This document shows, in pieces, positions 35,585-44,717 of a stretch of 44,717 bases of DNA (position 1 is its first letter; each line of letters begins with the position of its first letter). Source of the DNA: Sneathiella sp. (lineage in GTDB: Bacteria; Pseudomonadota; Alphaproteobacteria; Sneathiellales; Sneathiellaceae). The stretch covers positions 1 to 44,717 of the forward strand of contig JAEPMY010000017.1 of NCBI GenBank assembly GCA_017643685.1, in the 5' to 3' direction. The notes under the pieces are model-generated. The model worked only from the letters and a program-made list of their open reading frames with translations, was not told the DNA's origin and did no database searches. Both the position numbers and the translations under genes were made by a program.

Positions 35585-36932
35585 AAATCGGATCGATGTT
35601 CTGCTCCCACTTTCCGTGGTAACATTCCAGCAGTTCATCGGCCGGTGTCTTTCCAGTTTCAACGGTATTTTTGAGGGCATTGAGGAAATGCACTTCATCT
35701 TCACCAAAGCTGTCCAGACGCTTACGGGCTTTCAGCCCCGCACTTGCGATATCCAAAAGATCTTTGGAAAGATCCTGAACCGTGCGGCCACCTGGCACTG
35801 TTGAGCGAAGGGCATTTGTTACCACATCCTCACGAAGCGCCAAACGCTCTTCCGCTGTCCAGTTTTTCACTAAATCCCATGCCGCATCCAACGCCGCGTC
35901 ATCATAAAGAAGCCCGACCCAGAAAGCTGGCAACGCACAAAGACGGCGCCAAGGCCCTCCATCTGCACCCCGCATTTCAAGGAAGCGTTTCATCCGCACT
36001 TCCGGGAACAGAGTTGTCAGGTGATTATCCCAATCAACCATATTTGGGCGCTCACCCGGAAGGGCAGGTAATTTACCTTCCATAAAGTCACGGAAAGACT
36101 GACCGGAAGCGTCGATATATTTGCCGTCGCGATAAACGAAATACATCGGAACATCGAGCGCATAATCTACATAACGCTCAAAAGTAAAGCCGTCTTCGAA
36201 AACAAATGGCAACATGCCGGTTCGGTCTGGATCTGTGTCTGTCCAGATGAAAGAGCGATGGCTTAGATGCCCGTTTGGTTTGCCTTCTGTGAAGGGAGAA
36301 TTTGCAAAAAGCGCTGTTGCGATTGGTTGCAGGGCAAGGCTTGTACGAAATTTCTTGATCATATCCGCTTCGGACCCATAGTCCAAATTCACCTGCACTG
36401 TGCAAGAGCGGAACATCATATCAAGTCCGTGCTGACCTTTTTTAGGCATATAGTTGCGCATGATATTGTAGCGCCCTTTTGGCATCATCGGAGTCTCTTC
36501 CCGGGTCCATTTAGGACTAAAACCAAGGCCAAGAAAACCAACGCCGATTTCATCGCCTACTTCGCGTACCTGTGCAAGATGAGTGTGAACTTCACTGCAT
36601 GTCTGGTGCAGATTTTCCAGTGCCTCACCAGACAGCTCCAGCTGTCCGCCGGGTTCAAGACTGACAGAGTGCCCCCGCATCGTCAGCGCAATAACGTTGT
36701 CACCTTCCATGTCCGGCTGCCAGCCAAAGCGCTGCAATCCTTCCAGCATCGCCTTGATACCGCTTGGTCCCTCATAGGGAAGAGGCTCATGTGTCTTTAG
36801 ATTAAAGCCAAACTTTTCATGCTCGGTGCCAATGCGCCAATCATTTTTTGGTTTACACCCGCTTTCCATGAACTCGATAAGCTGGGCTTTATTGGCGATT
36901 TCAATCGCCTTGCCTTTTGATGGTCCTGACAT
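35565..36932 (-). CDS. gshA: Glutamate-cysteine ligase (plant/alphaproteobacterial type)
   Basis: The first enzyme of glutathione synthesis, joining glutamate and cysteine with ATP. ATG 36932 ([20 protein letters not shown]) follows GAGGAAACCGG and gives 455 residues, the usual length; a longer frame to 36980 is not needed. Hallmarks are [12 protein letters not shown] (about 31-42), [19 protein letters not shown], the [19 protein letters not shown] segment and [17 protein letters not shown]. This class is unrelated in sequence to enterobacterial GshA. It lies 140 bases downstream of rsmE on the same strand. No gshB is in the window. Confidence 0.96.
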   Translation of the reverse strand: MSGPSKGKAIEIANKAQLIEFMESGCKPKNDWRIGTEHEKFGFNLKTHEPLPYEGPSGIKAMLEGLQRFGWQPDMEGDNVIALTMRGHSVSLEPGGQLELSGEALENLHQTCSEVHTHLAQVREVGDEIGVGFLGLGFSPKWTREETPMMPKGRYNIMRNYMPKKGQHGLDMMFRSCTVQVNLDYGSEADMIKKFRTSLALQPIATALFANSPFTEGKPNGHLSHRSFIWTDTDPDRTGMLPFVFEDGFTFERYVDYALDVPMYFVYRDGKYIDASGQSFRDFMEGKLPALPGERPNMVDWDNHLTTLFPEVRMKRFLEMRGADGGPWRRLCALPAFWVGLLYDDAALDAAWDLVKNWTAEERLALREDVVTNALRSTVPGGRTVQDLSKDLLDIASAGLKARKRLDSFGEDEVHFLNALKNTVETGKTPADELLECYHGKWEQNIDPIFTEFAY

Positions 36933-37072
36933 CCGGTTTCCTCTAACTCTTCCTTCAGGGTAAAGCGCCCACTCACCCAAGCATGTTTAGTTCACTTAGC
37001 GGATCAAAATTAAAGCTTCAAGCTAAAATCCAGAAATTAAACTTAATCAAGATTTACATCACATTTCCAAGA

Positions 37073-37813
37073 TCACCAATCTCCGCACACAGCCTGAACA
37101 ACTGTAAGGGCCGAAACAACTGCCGTCTCTGCCCGTAAAATTCTAGGACCAAGCTTTAGACAGGTTGCCCCGGGAACGGCAGCAAGTGTTTCCAGCTCTT
37201 CATCAGAAAAGCCACCTTCAGGGCCGATCAACACAGTTATTTTTTCCGTGCCATTTATCGTATTCAGCGTCGCGACAGGGTTGTTCTTCTCTGACCGCTC
37301 GGCGCAATAGATTAAGTGACGCCCCTCTGCCTTAATATCCTTTAGCAATTTATCGAGCTTGGTCAACGGATGTACTTCAGGAACATCAAGGCGTTCTGAT
37401 TGTTCGGCGGCTTCAATCGCCTGCAAGCGTACCTTGTCATCACGCAATCGATCGGAATTCGTCCGATCTGTGTGCACAGGGCGAAAGGCTGAAACCCCAA
37501 GCTCTGTTGCTTTTTGAACAATAAACCCATTCTGGATTTTTTTAACCGGAGCAAAAGCAAGCTCAATATCTGGAGACGCAGCTTGCGGACGCAAATAATC
37601 GGTTACATGAACAAGGCATTGACTTTTTTTGGCCTGTTGAATTTCACCTTGCCATTCCCCATCACGCCCATTGAATAGAACCAGTTCATCCCCAACACTT
37701 TTTCTCATAACGTTTATCAAGTAATGACTTTGGTCCCGGTCAAGCACAACACCTTTGTCTTTTCCAAGATCCGCGTCCAAATAAAGCCGAGGGGCATAAC
37801 GTTTTGCATTCAT
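37073..37813 (-). CDS. rsmE: 16S rRNA m3U1498 methyltransferase
   Basis: A SPOUT-fold methyltransferase acting on U1498 of 16S rRNA. The 246 residues begin with the PUA-like part (RLYLDADLGKDKGVVLDRDQ, HYLINVMRKSVGDEL, LFNGRDGEW), continue with FAPVKKIQNGFIVQKATELG and end in the knot motifs LIGPEGGFSDEEL (about 192-204) and LKLGPRILRAETAVVSAL. It is divergent from ubiA across 119 bases and probably transcribed together with gshA. Confidence 0.95.
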   Translation of the reverse strand: MNAKRYAPRLYLDADLGKDKGVVLDRDQSHYLINVMRKSVGDELVLFNGRDGEWQGEIQQAKKSQCLVHVTDYLRPQAASPDIELAFAPVKKIQNGFIVQKATELGVSAFRPVHTDRTNSDRLRDDKVRLQAIEAAEQSERLDVPEVHPLTKLDKLLKDIKAEGRHLIYCAERSEKNNPVATLNTINGTEKITVLIGPEGGFSDEELETLAAVPGATCLKLGPRILRAETAVVSALTVVQAVCGDW

Positions 37814-37932
37814 GGGTGATCGCCTTTGAAGCCTTGATCGTAACTCCTGAAGGGATATAACCGCAAAGGAACATTGATGTCATCCCATCATTCGGGTAAG
37901 TCCAAGGGATAAGTAAATTCCGGAATAGGCGT

Positions 37933-38877
37933 ATGAAACAGTCAGCCAACCGACAAGAAGACCGCGTTATTGCCGATGCCAGCAAACAAAACTGGGTCGA
38001 CCGATACGCGCCTGAAGGGGTTCAGCCCTATATGAAGCTGTCCCGCGTGGACCGCCCTATTGGCACATGGCTTCTGCTTTTCCCCTGTTGGTGGGCGTTG
38101 GCCATGACAGCGGGGGTGGGCGAACTACCGGATTTCACCTTGCTTATTTTGTTTGGAATTGGCGCCTTCATTATGCGAGGTGCAGGTTGTACGCTGAATG
38201 ATATTGCTGATCGGAATTTCGACGGCAAGGTAGAGCGGACAAAAAAGCGCCCGATCCCAAGCGGTCAGGTTTCCCTTATACAGGCTTTCTTCTGGTTGGG
38301 GTTACAATGCCTGATCGGACTTCTGGTATTGGTTCAATTTAATAATTTTGCCATTCTGGTCGGTGTCTGCAGCTTGGTCCTTGTCGCCATATATCCTTTT
38401 GCAAAACGCTTCACCTATTGGCCGCAAATCTTTCTAGGACTCGCGTTTAACTACGGGGCTTTGCTGGGATGGGCTGCGACAACGGGCACCATCACCTCCG
38501 CTTCTGCGGCGCTGTATGTGGCGGGTATTTTCTGGACACTTGGTTATGACACCATTTACGCCCACCAAGATAAAGAAGACGACATACTGATTGGCGTTAA
38601 ATCCACCGCGCTCCGTCTTGGAGAAGCGACTGGTGTCTGGTTGATGGCATTCTATGCTCTCACACTCATCCTTATTCTCTTCTCTGGGTATCTCGTCGGA
38701 ATGTCACCGCTTTTTTATGTGGGAATGGCAGGTGCCGCAGCACATTTATATTGGCAGCTAAAAAGCCTCGATATCCATGACGGTGACAAATGCCTCATGC
38801 TTTTCAAATCCAATAAAACCTTTGGGGCGATCGTTTTTTTCGCAATTGCCGCAGGCAATTTCCAAATCAACATTTAA
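37933..38877 (+). CDS. ubiA: 4-hydroxybenzoate polyprenyltransferase
   Basis: The integral membrane enzyme attaches the polyprenyl tail to 4-hydroxybenzoate in ubiquinone synthesis. The 314 residues have the two Asp-rich sites NDIADRNFD (89-97) within GAGCTLND and ERTKKRPIPSG, and DTIYAHQDKEDD (about 206-217), with about eight hydrophobic helices. A 30-residue hydrophilic N-terminus precedes YMKLSRVDRPIGTWLL. ubiD follows after 9 bases, so the two consecutive ubiquinone steps are likely co-expressed. Confidence 0.96.
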   Translation: MKQSANRQEDRVIADASKQNWVDRYAPEGVQPYMKLSRVDRPIGTWLLLFPCWWALAMTAGVGELPDFTLLILFGIGAFIMRGAGCTLNDIADRNFDGKVERTKKRPIPSGQVSLIQAFFWLGLQCLIGLLVLVQFNNFAILVGVCSLVLVAIYPFAKRFTYWPQIFLGLAFNYGALLGWAATTGTITSASAALYVAGIFWTLGYDTIYAHQDKEDDILIGVKSTALRLGEATGVWLMAFYALTLILILFSGYLVGMSPLFYVGMAGAAAHLYWQLKSLDIHDGDKCLMLFKSNKTFGAIVFFAIAAGNFQINI

Positions 38878-38886
38878 GGGGCAACA

Positions 38887-40395
38887 ATGGCCTATTCATC
38901 ACTTAGGGATTTTCTGGAACAACTGGAGCGGGACGGCAAACTGGTCCGAGTCAGCGAACCTATCTCTACCGATTTGGAAATGACTGAAATTCAGACACGG
39001 CTGCTGGCTGAAAATGGTCCGGCAGTCCTCTTTGAAAACCCCATTCAGGAAGATGGCACCCCCGCAAAAATGCCGGTTCTGGTTAATCTGTTTGGCACAG
39101 TCGACCGGGTCGCCATGGGAATGAACCGAAAGCCGGAGGAACTTCGTGAGGTTGGCGAAACACTTGCATTTCTTCGCCAACCTGAACCGCCTGCCAACTT
39201 TAAGGAGGCGATGGGCATGCTACCGGTTTTGAAAACCGCCATGACCATGCGACCAAAATCTGTTCGCTCCGCCCCCTGCCAAGAGGTCGTTCTAACGGGG
39301 GATGATATTAATCTGGATGATTTGCCCATTCAGACCTGCTGGCCGGGAGAGCCCGCGCCGCTTATCACATGGCCGCTTGTGGTTACAAAAGGACCTAGCG
39401 GCGATAAAACCGATAATTTCAATCTCGGCATTTATCGGATGCAGAAACTGGGGCGCAACAAAACACTCATGCGGTGGCTGAAACACCGGGGCGGTGCCCA
39501 GCATTATCAACGCTGGAAAAACGAAAAACCAGAGCCCCTTCCCGCTGCCGTTGTCATCGGCGCGGACCCCGGCACTATTCTGGCAGCTGTGACACCAATC
39601 CCTGATACTTTGTCAGAATATCAGTTTGCCGGTCTTCTTCGGGGGCAAAAGGTTGAACTGGTCGATTGTAAAACGGTTCCATTAAAAGTACCGGCAACAG
39701 CCGAGATTATTCTCGAAGGGTATGTCTCACTTGATGAATATGGGGATGAAGGGCCTTACGGAGATCACACCGGTTATTATAATTCGGTTGAACCCTTCCC
39801 AGTTTTCAACATTACTGCCATCACACGTCGGAAAAACCCGATTTATCTCTCGACTTTCACTGGCCGTCCGCCCGATGAGCCAAGTGTCCTTGGGGAAGCA
39901 ATGAACGAACTGTTCATCCCATTATTGCAGCAGCAGTTCCCCGAAATTGTTGATTTCTGGCTCCCCCCTGAAGGTTGCAGCTATCGAATTGCGGTAATTT
40001 CAATGAAGAAAGCCTATCCCGGTCACGCCAAGAGAGTGATGATGGGTGCGTGGTCCTTCTTGCGTCAATTTATGTACACGAAATTCCTGATCATCGTAGA
40101 TGATGATATTGATGCGCGGGATTGGAAAGACGTGATGTGGGCGATCTCCACCCGTATGGATCCCGTTCGCGATATCACCACGATAGAAGGAACCCCGATC
40201 GATTATCTGGACTTCGCTTCTCCAGAAAGCGGGCTGGGCGGGAAGCTTGCCCTTGACGCGACGAATAAATTGCCGCCTGAAACACATCGGGAGTGGGGCG
40301 AGAAAATCCAGATGGATGAAAAAGTCGTGGAAAAAGTGAACGATATGTGGTCCCGTCTAGGTCTACCGGGAAGCGGAAAACCTATCTGGAAATAA
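38887..40395 (+). CDS. ubiD: 4-hydroxy-3-polyprenylbenzoate decarboxylase
   Basis: The prenylated-FMN-dependent decarboxylase acts after UbiA. 502 residues, usual length. Key segments are [19 protein letters not shown] (cofactor and metal site), [33 protein letters not shown] with the catalytic Glu region, and [18 protein letters not shown] then [15 protein letters not shown]. It needs prenyl-FMN from a UbiX, which is not in the window. It sits between ubiA (9 bases) and a TauE/SafE permease gene (5 bases). Confidence 0.96.
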   Translation: MAYSSLRDFLEQLERDGKLVRVSEPISTDLEMTEIQTRLLAENGPAVLFENPIQEDGTPAKMPVLVNLFGTVDRVAMGMNRKPEELREVGETLAFLRQPEPPANFKEAMGMLPVLKTAMTMRPKSVRSAPCQEVVLTGDDINLDDLPIQTCWPGEPAPLITWPLVVTKGPSGDKTDNFNLGIYRMQKLGRNKTLMRWLKHRGGAQHYQRWKNEKPEPLPAAVVIGADPGTILAAVTPIPDTLSEYQFAGLLRGQKVELVDCKTVPLKVPATAEIILEGYVSLDEYGDEGPYGDHTGYYNSVEPFPVFNITAITRRKNPIYLSTFTGRPPDEPSVLGEAMNELFIPLLQQQFPEIVDFWLPPEGCSYRIAVISMKKAYPGHAKRVMMGAWSFLRQFMYTKFLIIVDDDIDARDWKDVMWAISTRMDPVRDITTIEGTPIDYLDFASPESGLGGKLALDATNKLPPETHREWGEKIQMDEKVVEKVNDMWSRLGLPGSGKPIWK

Positions 40396-40400
40396 CAATA

Positions 40401-41171
40401 ATGACGCTGATTGAAGATCCTCTATTTTATGCTGCGGCCATTCCAGCCATGATTATCATCGGGATCTCAAAAGGCGGCTTTGCTGGATCACTTGGAATGC
40501 TAGGGGTGCCCCTTGTCACCCTCGTCATCCCTCCTGTTCAGGCTGCGGCTATCATCCTACCGATCCTGTGCCTCATGGATATATTCGGACTCATTGCCTA
40601 TCGTCGGAAAGCGGATTGGAAAAATCTTTGGTGCCTCCTCCCGGGGGCTATAACTGGTATTCTGATTGGCGCGCTTCTCTTTAAATATCTCAATGATGAT
40701 ATTGTTCGGCTGGTTGTTGGCGTGGTTGCCGTGGGCTTTACCCTCAATCATTGGCTGAAACCAAAACTGGCCGGAGAAGCCAATGGCAGAAGTCTTATTT
40801 TAGGTAGCTTTTGGGGCAGTATTTCTGGCTTTACCAGTTTTGTCGCTCACGCGGGCGGACCACCGTTGCAGTTCTATATGTTACCTCAGAAAATCGACAA
40901 AACCCTCTTTGTGGGAACCAGTGTCTGGTTTTTCTTCGTCGTCAACTATGTGAAGCTTATTCCTTACACATATTTAGGTCAGTTCTCTGCAGAAAATCTT
41001 GGAACATCATTGGTTCTGTTACCATTAGCACCGCTTGGGATCTGGCTCGGGGTAAGACTCCACAAAATTGTTCCAGAGGCCCTATTCTATCGCTTCGCCT
41101 ATCTGATGTTGTTTGCGGTGGGATTAAAACTGCTTTTTGATGCCTTTAACGGCCTTTTTGGCATTTTGTGA
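40401..41171 (+). CDS. TauE/SafE family membrane permease
   Basis: A 256-residue membrane protein with about eight helices. The N-terminal half shows PAMIIIGISKGGFAGSLGML and VPLVTLVIPPVQAAAIILP; the second repeat shows GSFWGSISGFTSFVAHAGGP and PLQFYMLPQKIDKTLFVGTS, both typical of TauE/SafE (UPF0721) transporters. Members export sulfite, sulfoacetate or other organosulfur anions, but specificity cannot be read from sequence. ATG 40401 lies 5 bases after the ubiD stop; a longer frame to 40347 would overlap ubiD. The genes are probably co-transcribed, though a link to ubiquinone synthesis is not apparent. Confidence 0.93.
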   Translation: MTLIEDPLFYAAAIPAMIIIGISKGGFAGSLGMLGVPLVTLVIPPVQAAAIILPILCLMDIFGLIAYRRKADWKNLWCLLPGAITGILIGALLFKYLNDDIVRLVVGVVAVGFTLNHWLKPKLAGEANGRSLILGSFWGSISGFTSFVAHAGGPPLQFYMLPQKIDKTLFVGTSVWFFFVVNYVKLIPYTYLGQFSAENLGTSLVLLPLAPLGIWLGVRLHKIVPEALFYRFAYLMLFAVGLKLLFDAFNGLFGIL

Positions 41172-41179
41172 TTTTAATT

Positions 41180-41196
41180 TAGGGGCCTAACCCCTA
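41180..41196 (+). other. Stem-loop between the TauE-type gene and pmbA
   Basis: TAGGGG (41180-41185), loop CCTAA, CCCCTA (41191-41196), followed by GTTTAAG. A weak terminator or a processing hairpin 8 bases after the stop codon. Confidence 0.45.
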
Positions 41197-41232
41197 GTTT
41201 AAGAACAGTCACTTATTACTGATCAGGAAATC

Positions 41233-42588
41233 ATGTCCGACGCAAAAAAGAACGAAGAAAATTCCCTCAATATTCTGAACGATGTCATTAGCAAAGCGAA
41301 GAAAGCAGGGGCAGATGCCGTGGATGCTGTCCGTATTCAGGGTACATCAACCAGCGTTTCTTTCCGCCTTGGTGAAATCGAAGAAATTGAACGGTCTGAG
41401 GCTCATGACCTTGGGCTTCGGGTTCTGATCGGAAAACAACAAGCTTTTGTCTCTTCCAACGACACCAAACCGGAAGCACTGGATGAACTGGTTGATCGCG
41501 CCATCAGCATGGCCCGCAACATGCCGGAAGATCAATATTGTGGCCAGGCTGATCCGTCGTTACTCGCACAAACCTTTCCTGATCTCGAACTCTATGATCC
41601 GGCGGAGCGGAGCCCGGAGGAGCTGACGGCCTCAGCAAAAGCCGCAGAAGAGGCAGCCCTTGCCATTGATGGCGTCACCAATTCAGAAGGGGCAAGCGCA
41701 GGCATGGGCAGCACATCCATCGCCCTTGCAACATCTGGTGGGTTTAGTGGCTCTTATTCCAGCTCATACCATTCTGTAGGCGTCTCGGTCATTGCTGGAA
41801 CAGGCACAGGGATGGAGCGGGATTACGATTATGACAGCCCGCGTTTCCTTGCTGACATGCGCGATCCAACTGAGGTTGGAAAACTGGCAGGGGAGAGGGC
41901 GGTAAAAGCCCTGAACCCAAAGAAAATGCCGAGCGGCAAAGTACCCGTTGTTTACAGCAATCGTATCTCTGGTGGATTGCTCGGTCATTTGGCAGGAGCC
42001 ATTACTGGCGCAGCAATCGCCCGGGGAACCAGCTTCCTGAAAGATGCAATGGGAGAGCAGATTTTTGCAAAAGGCATCAATGTTGTTGATGACCCTCATC
42101 GTATTCGCGGTGTTGGCTCAAAACCTTTTGATGGTGAGGGCGTTGCCAATGGCCGCATCGACTTCATCAAAGATGGGGTTTTAACCGACTGGATATTAAA
42201 CAGCGCTGCTGGTCGCCAACTAGGTCTTCAAACAAACGGCCGCGCCACACGCGGAACCTCTTCCCCTCCGGGCTCGGGTACGACGAACCTCTATATGGAA
42301 GCGGGAGAACAATCAGTTCAGGAACTGATCAAAGACATCAAATCGGGCCTATATATCACCAGCCTGATCGGGTTTGGCGTCAACGGCGTCACCGGTGATT
42401 ATAGCCGCGGGGCCTCTGGTTTCTGGATTGAGGATGGCGAGATTGCCTTCCCTGTGTCAGAACTGACCGTTGCCGGGAATTTGAGAGACATGTTCTCTAA
42501 AATGACCCCTGCCGATGATCTGAACTTTAAATATAGTACAAATGCTCCGACAATTCGGATCGACGGTATGATGGTAGCCGGAACGTGA
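41233..42588 (+). CDS. pmbA: PmbA/TldE, partner subunit of the TldD protease
   Basis: The 451 residues follow TldD's fold but lack the HExxxH motif; at its place is GGLLGHLAGAITGAAIARGT. Other family marks are GLRVLIGKQQAFVSSND, the C-terminal YITSLIGFGVNGVTGDYSRG and ASGFWIEDGEIAFPVSELTV. TldE and TldD form a heterodimer that cleaves peptides (microcin B17 precursor, CcdA or PqqA-like substrates in other bacteria). AGGAAATC precedes ATG 41233. The next gene starts within the stop codon. Confidence 0.96.
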   Translation: MSDAKKNEENSLNILNDVISKAKKAGADAVDAVRIQGTSTSVSFRLGEIEEIERSEAHDLGLRVLIGKQQAFVSSNDTKPEALDELVDRAISMARNMPEDQYCGQADPSLLAQTFPDLELYDPAERSPEELTASAKAAEEAALAIDGVTNSEGASAGMGSTSIALATSGGFSGSYSSSYHSVGVSVIAGTGTGMERDYDYDSPRFLADMRDPTEVGKLAGERAVKALNPKKMPSGKVPVVYSNRISGGLLGHLAGAITGAAIARGTSFLKDAMGEQIFAKGINVVDDPHRIRGVGSKPFDGEGVANGRIDFIKDGVLTDWILNSAAGRQLGLQTNGRATRGTSSPPGSGTTNLYMEAGEQSVQELIKDIKSGLYITSLIGFGVNGVTGDYSRGASGFWIEDGEIAFPVSELTVAGNLRDMFSKMTPADDLNFKYSTNAPTIRIDGMMVAGT

Positions 42589-43382
42589 CCCATAAATTTA
42601 GTCAGGAACAGCAAACACTTAACCAAGCCGTTCGTGAAGCTGGAGATATCGCCCTCAAATATTTCCATGGGGAGCTAAAAAGCTGGGAAAAGAAACCCGG
42701 CGATCCGGTGAGCGAGGCTGATCTCGCCATTGATAACTTCCTGCGCGAACGACTTCTGGATTTGCATCCTGATTATGGTTGGCTCTCAGAGGAAACCGCC
42801 GACAGTCCCGCCCGCCTTCAGAAAGACCGGGTCTGGGTCGTTGATCCAATTGACGGAACACGGTCCTTTATTGCGGGTAAACCTGAATTTACAGTAGCCG
42901 CCGCTTTGGTCAGTGAAGGCAAACCAACTGTCGCCGCCGTCTTTAATCCTGTTACGGAAGAATTCTTTGAATCCGCTTTGGGTCAGGGCAGTTACCTGAA
43001 CGGAGAGAAACTCGTCTGTAGCCCCCGAGAGGATTTACAGGGCGCCCACCTTCTCGCCAGTCGTAAAGCTTTCGAATGGCATGACTGGCTGCAGGAAGCA
43101 CCGGCCGCGAAATTCAGCCATCTAAACTCAATCGCTTATCGAATGGTAACGGTTGCAAGCCAGGATTATGACGCGTCCCTGTCGTTATCCGCAAAATCCG
43201 ATTGGGATATTGCTGCGGCCGACCTCATCCTGTCAGAAGCAGGTGGCATATCCACCACCTCAAAAGGGCTTGAGCTGATCTATAATCAGGCAAATCCAAC
43301 TCATGATACTGTGATTTCAAGTGGCCTTGCGCTCCACGAAACTCTGATGACACTGTTGTCGGATTTCATCCCCAAAAGTTAA
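42585..43382 (+). CDS. Inositol monophosphatase-family phosphatase, CysQ-like
   Basis: 265 residues with the metal sites of the IMPase superfamily: WLSEETADS (Glu), VVDPIDGTRSFIAGKPEFTV (Asp, Asp) and SDWDIAAADLILSEAGG (Asp). In alphaproteobacteria such proteins next to pmbA are usually called 3'(2'),5'-bisphosphate nucleotidase CysQ, removing the PAP left after sulfate use; inositol-1-phosphatase or histidinol-phosphatase activity is also possible. The start is GTG 42585, which overlaps the pmbA stop in GTGA, so translation is coupled. The stop converges on the M23 gene with no gap. Confidence 0.88.
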   Translation: MTHKFSQEQQTLNQAVREAGDIALKYFHGELKSWEKKPGDPVSEADLAIDNFLRERLLDLHPDYGWLSEETADSPARLQKDRVWVVDPIDGTRSFIAGKPEFTVAAALVSEGKPTVAAVFNPVTEEFFESALGQGSYLNGEKLVCSPREDLQGAHLLASRKAFEWHDWLQEAPAAKFSHLNSIAYRMVTVASQDYDASLSLSAKSDWDIAAADLILSEAGGISTTSKGLELIYNQANPTHDTVISSGLALHETLMTLLSDFIPKS

Positions 43383-44213
43383 TCAGCTACCGCTTTTTGG
43401 CATGGGCCCGAGTAGCAATTCAGGGTCCAAACGTTCCTTGAACCAGTTCAAGCGCCAATCCAGATGTGGGCCAGTGGAGCGCCCAGTGGAGCCAACCTCA
43501 CCGATTTTCTGCCCCTGCTTCACAAATTCCCCCGGCTTGACGGCTAATTTTGAGAGATGAGAGTAAACCGAAACCAATCCAAAGCCGTGATCAATCATGA
43601 TGGTGCCTCCGGTGTAAAACAGATCTTTTTCAGCCATCCGGATCACCCCATCTGTTGAGGCCCAAACATCCGTGCCTGTTGGCGCAGCGACATCAATACC
43701 GAAGTGAGGCCGCTTTGGCACCCCATTCAAAACCCGCTGGCTTCCATAAACACCGCTAATTCGCCCAATCGCTGGCCATGTCCAGCCTGATTGAAACCAT
43801 TTATTCGGGGTGTCGATCGCTCGAATGCGGGCAATCTCTGCATTCTCTTTGCGGATGCGTTTTAAAAATTCTTCACTTGGGGTCACTTTAGATGGCGGCA
43901 GGCCGTCCACCCGTTCGATCTTATAGCTGCGGCGCGCCACTTCGATCGTTTGCTTGTAGCTCTTTCCATTTGGATAAGTGACAATCAATGAAGCTGTTTC
44001 TTTATAATCACGGCCAAAACCAAAGAGAAATTCCCCCTGATCAGAAACACGAATGGATTTGCCTTCAAAAGTGACCGTCGCCCCCGGAGCCGTTTTCCCA
44101 GTAACAAGCCCACCTTGGACAAAATCTCCACTCAGCTCATAAGGTTTAGGGCTCGCCGCAGATGCCACACTACTCACCGCCACCAAATAGATCGCAAAAA
44201 GATACCGGATCAT
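43383..44213 (-). CDS. M23-family peptidoglycan peptidase or regulator
   Basis: 276 residues with a signal peptide (about 1-20, AVSSVASAAS), a beta-rich N-terminal region and a C-terminal M23/LytM domain. It keeps PHFGIDVAAPTGTDVWAS (His and Asp zinc ligands) and VSVYSHLSKL (catalytic His). The last motif is GPHLDWRLNW: the first His of HxH is there but the zinc-binding second His is Asp. The enzyme may use Asp as ligand, or may be an inactive regulator of the LytM-factor type. It is coupled to xseA by an ATGA overlap. Confidence 0.92.
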   Translation of the reverse strand: MIRYLFAIYLVAVSSVASAASPKPYELSGDFVQGGLVTGKTAPGATVTFEGKSIRVSDQGEFLFGFGRDYKETASLIVTYPNGKSYKQTIEVARRSYKIERVDGLPPSKVTPSEEFLKRIRKENAEIARIRAIDTPNKWFQSGWTWPAIGRISGVYGSQRVLNGVPKRPHFGIDVAAPTGTDVWASTDGVIRMAEKDLFYTGGTIMIDHGFGLVSVYSHLSKLAVKPGEFVKQGQKIGEVGSTGRSTGPHLDWRLNWFKERLDPELLLGPMPKSGS

Positions 44214-44717
44214 AGCAAGCTCCCCTGCTCTGGCGGTGTCGACTTAGCAGCTGCGGACTTTTTCGGCGCTTTTTGGGGTGTTTTTTTCGGCGGCGCCCCC
44301 GCCTCCCCCGCAAAAATAACGGCAGCCGCGCCATCTTTCAGTTCAAGCATACCACCGCTACCTTTTGCAATCTGCGATGTAGAGGAAATTACCTGCCCCT
44401 CGTCATCTTTTACAATGGCATAGCCCCGCAGCAGCACACGCTTGAAAGACAGACTCTCAAGCATCCGCCCACTTGCATTCAGCCGCGTCTCCGCACGCTC
44501 TCCCCGAACGGAGATAGCGCGCGTCATACGCCCTTGATAAGCCTCCAGCCTCTCCATCTCTCTCGCGAAACCACGCGTAAGAAGTTCCGGGCGCAACCGG
44601 GCGGCGGCTCCTTGATATCTTTGCCCTTTCAAATTCACCATAGATGTCATAGAGCCGCGAAGACGGCTGTCCAAATGATCCAGGTGCTGAATTTTCTCTT
44701 CGATCAGGGATTTAGGA
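44210..44717 (-). CDS. xseA: Exodeoxyribonuclease VII large subunit, C-terminal part (5' end outside window)
   Basis: The reading frame is open to the right edge and ends at 44210. It shows the coiled-coil part (QRYQGAAARLRPELL, MERLEAYQGRMTRAI) and the C-terminal mark ESLSFKRVLLRGYAIVKDDE of XseA, followed by a long Lys/Pro/Ala-rich tail (PPKKTPQKAPKKSAAAKS). The catalytic N-terminal part lies outside. With XseB it forms ExoVII, which degrades single-stranded DNA. An internal TTG at 44674 is not a real start. Confidence 0.88.
   Translation of the reverse strand, partial: PKSLIEEKIQHLDHLDSRLRGSMTSMVNLKGQRYQGAAARLRPELLTRGFAREMERLEAYQGRMTRAISVRGERAETRLNASGRMLESLSFKRVLLRGYAIVKDDEGQVISSTSQIAKGSGGMLELKDGAAAVIFAGEAGAPPKKTPQKAPKKSAAAKSTPPEQGSLL

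Overview
The window reads as ordinary chromosome of an aerobic, motile alphaproteobacterium with mid-range GC. The evidence is gene order and family type. The F0 genes of ATP synthase (atpI-atpB-atpE-atpF'-atpF) stand apart from F1 and include the duplicated b' subunit. A mutY / dciA-dsbA-smc cluster is present, as is a ctaC-ctaD-ctaB-small ORF-ctaG-ctaE-DUF983-surf1 aa3 oxidase operon. ispH-thrB-rnhA, thrC-M16 protease-acetyltransferase, and an rsmE-gshA pair beside ubiA also occur. No phage, insertion sequence, integron, CRISPR array, tRNA or rRNA was seen, and nothing in base composition or gene order suggests recent transfer.

Layout. 1-6186: end of an EF-hand protein, mutY (minus), then dciA, a Tat-exported DsbA-like oxidoreductase and smc (plus). 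6187-8824: a strong promoter and the F0 operon, closed by a terminator. 8866-13594: the complete glycine cleavage operon gcvT-gcvH-gcvPA-gcvPB (minus), led by a consensus promoter and a tandem glycine riboswitch. 13673-15676: a PAS protein translationally coupled to a chemoreceptor that has no ligand-binding domain. 15682-19730: a lipoprotein, ispH, thrB, a CheZ-like phosphatase on the opposite strand, and rnhA. 19750-21863: peroxiredoxin, a DsbD-alpha-like periplasmic protein and yqgE. 21866-32880: on the minus strand, the oxidase operon running into an M32 carboxypeptidase, thrC, an M16 protease and an acetyltransferase. 32961-33005: the oxidase promoter with two adjacent FNR/FixK-type palindromes. 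33351-44717: tldD, a one-haem MauG-like cytochrome, gshA, rsmE, ubiA, ubiD, a TauE/SafE permease, pmbA, a CysQ-like phosphatase, an M23 factor and the end of xseA.

How it fits together. Much of the window serves aerobic respiration: ubiquinone synthesis (ubiA, ubiD), terminal oxidase and its copper/haem assembly (ctaB, ctaG, surf1), and the F0 motor. Amino acid and one-carbon genes (gcv, thrB, thrC) and thiol/redox genes (dsbA, gshA, peroxiredoxin, DsbD-alpha) accompany them. The chemotaxis genes (PAS plus receptor, CheZ) may link motility to the redox state.

I found no clear candidate for a wholly undescribed system. The best leads are the oxygen-type double operator lying on the oxidase promoter, the split Aer-like receptor, the CheZ protein carrying a FliM-like tail, the unannotated 41-residue ORF in the oxidase operon, and the one-haem cytochrome coupled to tldD. 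All family calls come from reading motifs; no database search was run.
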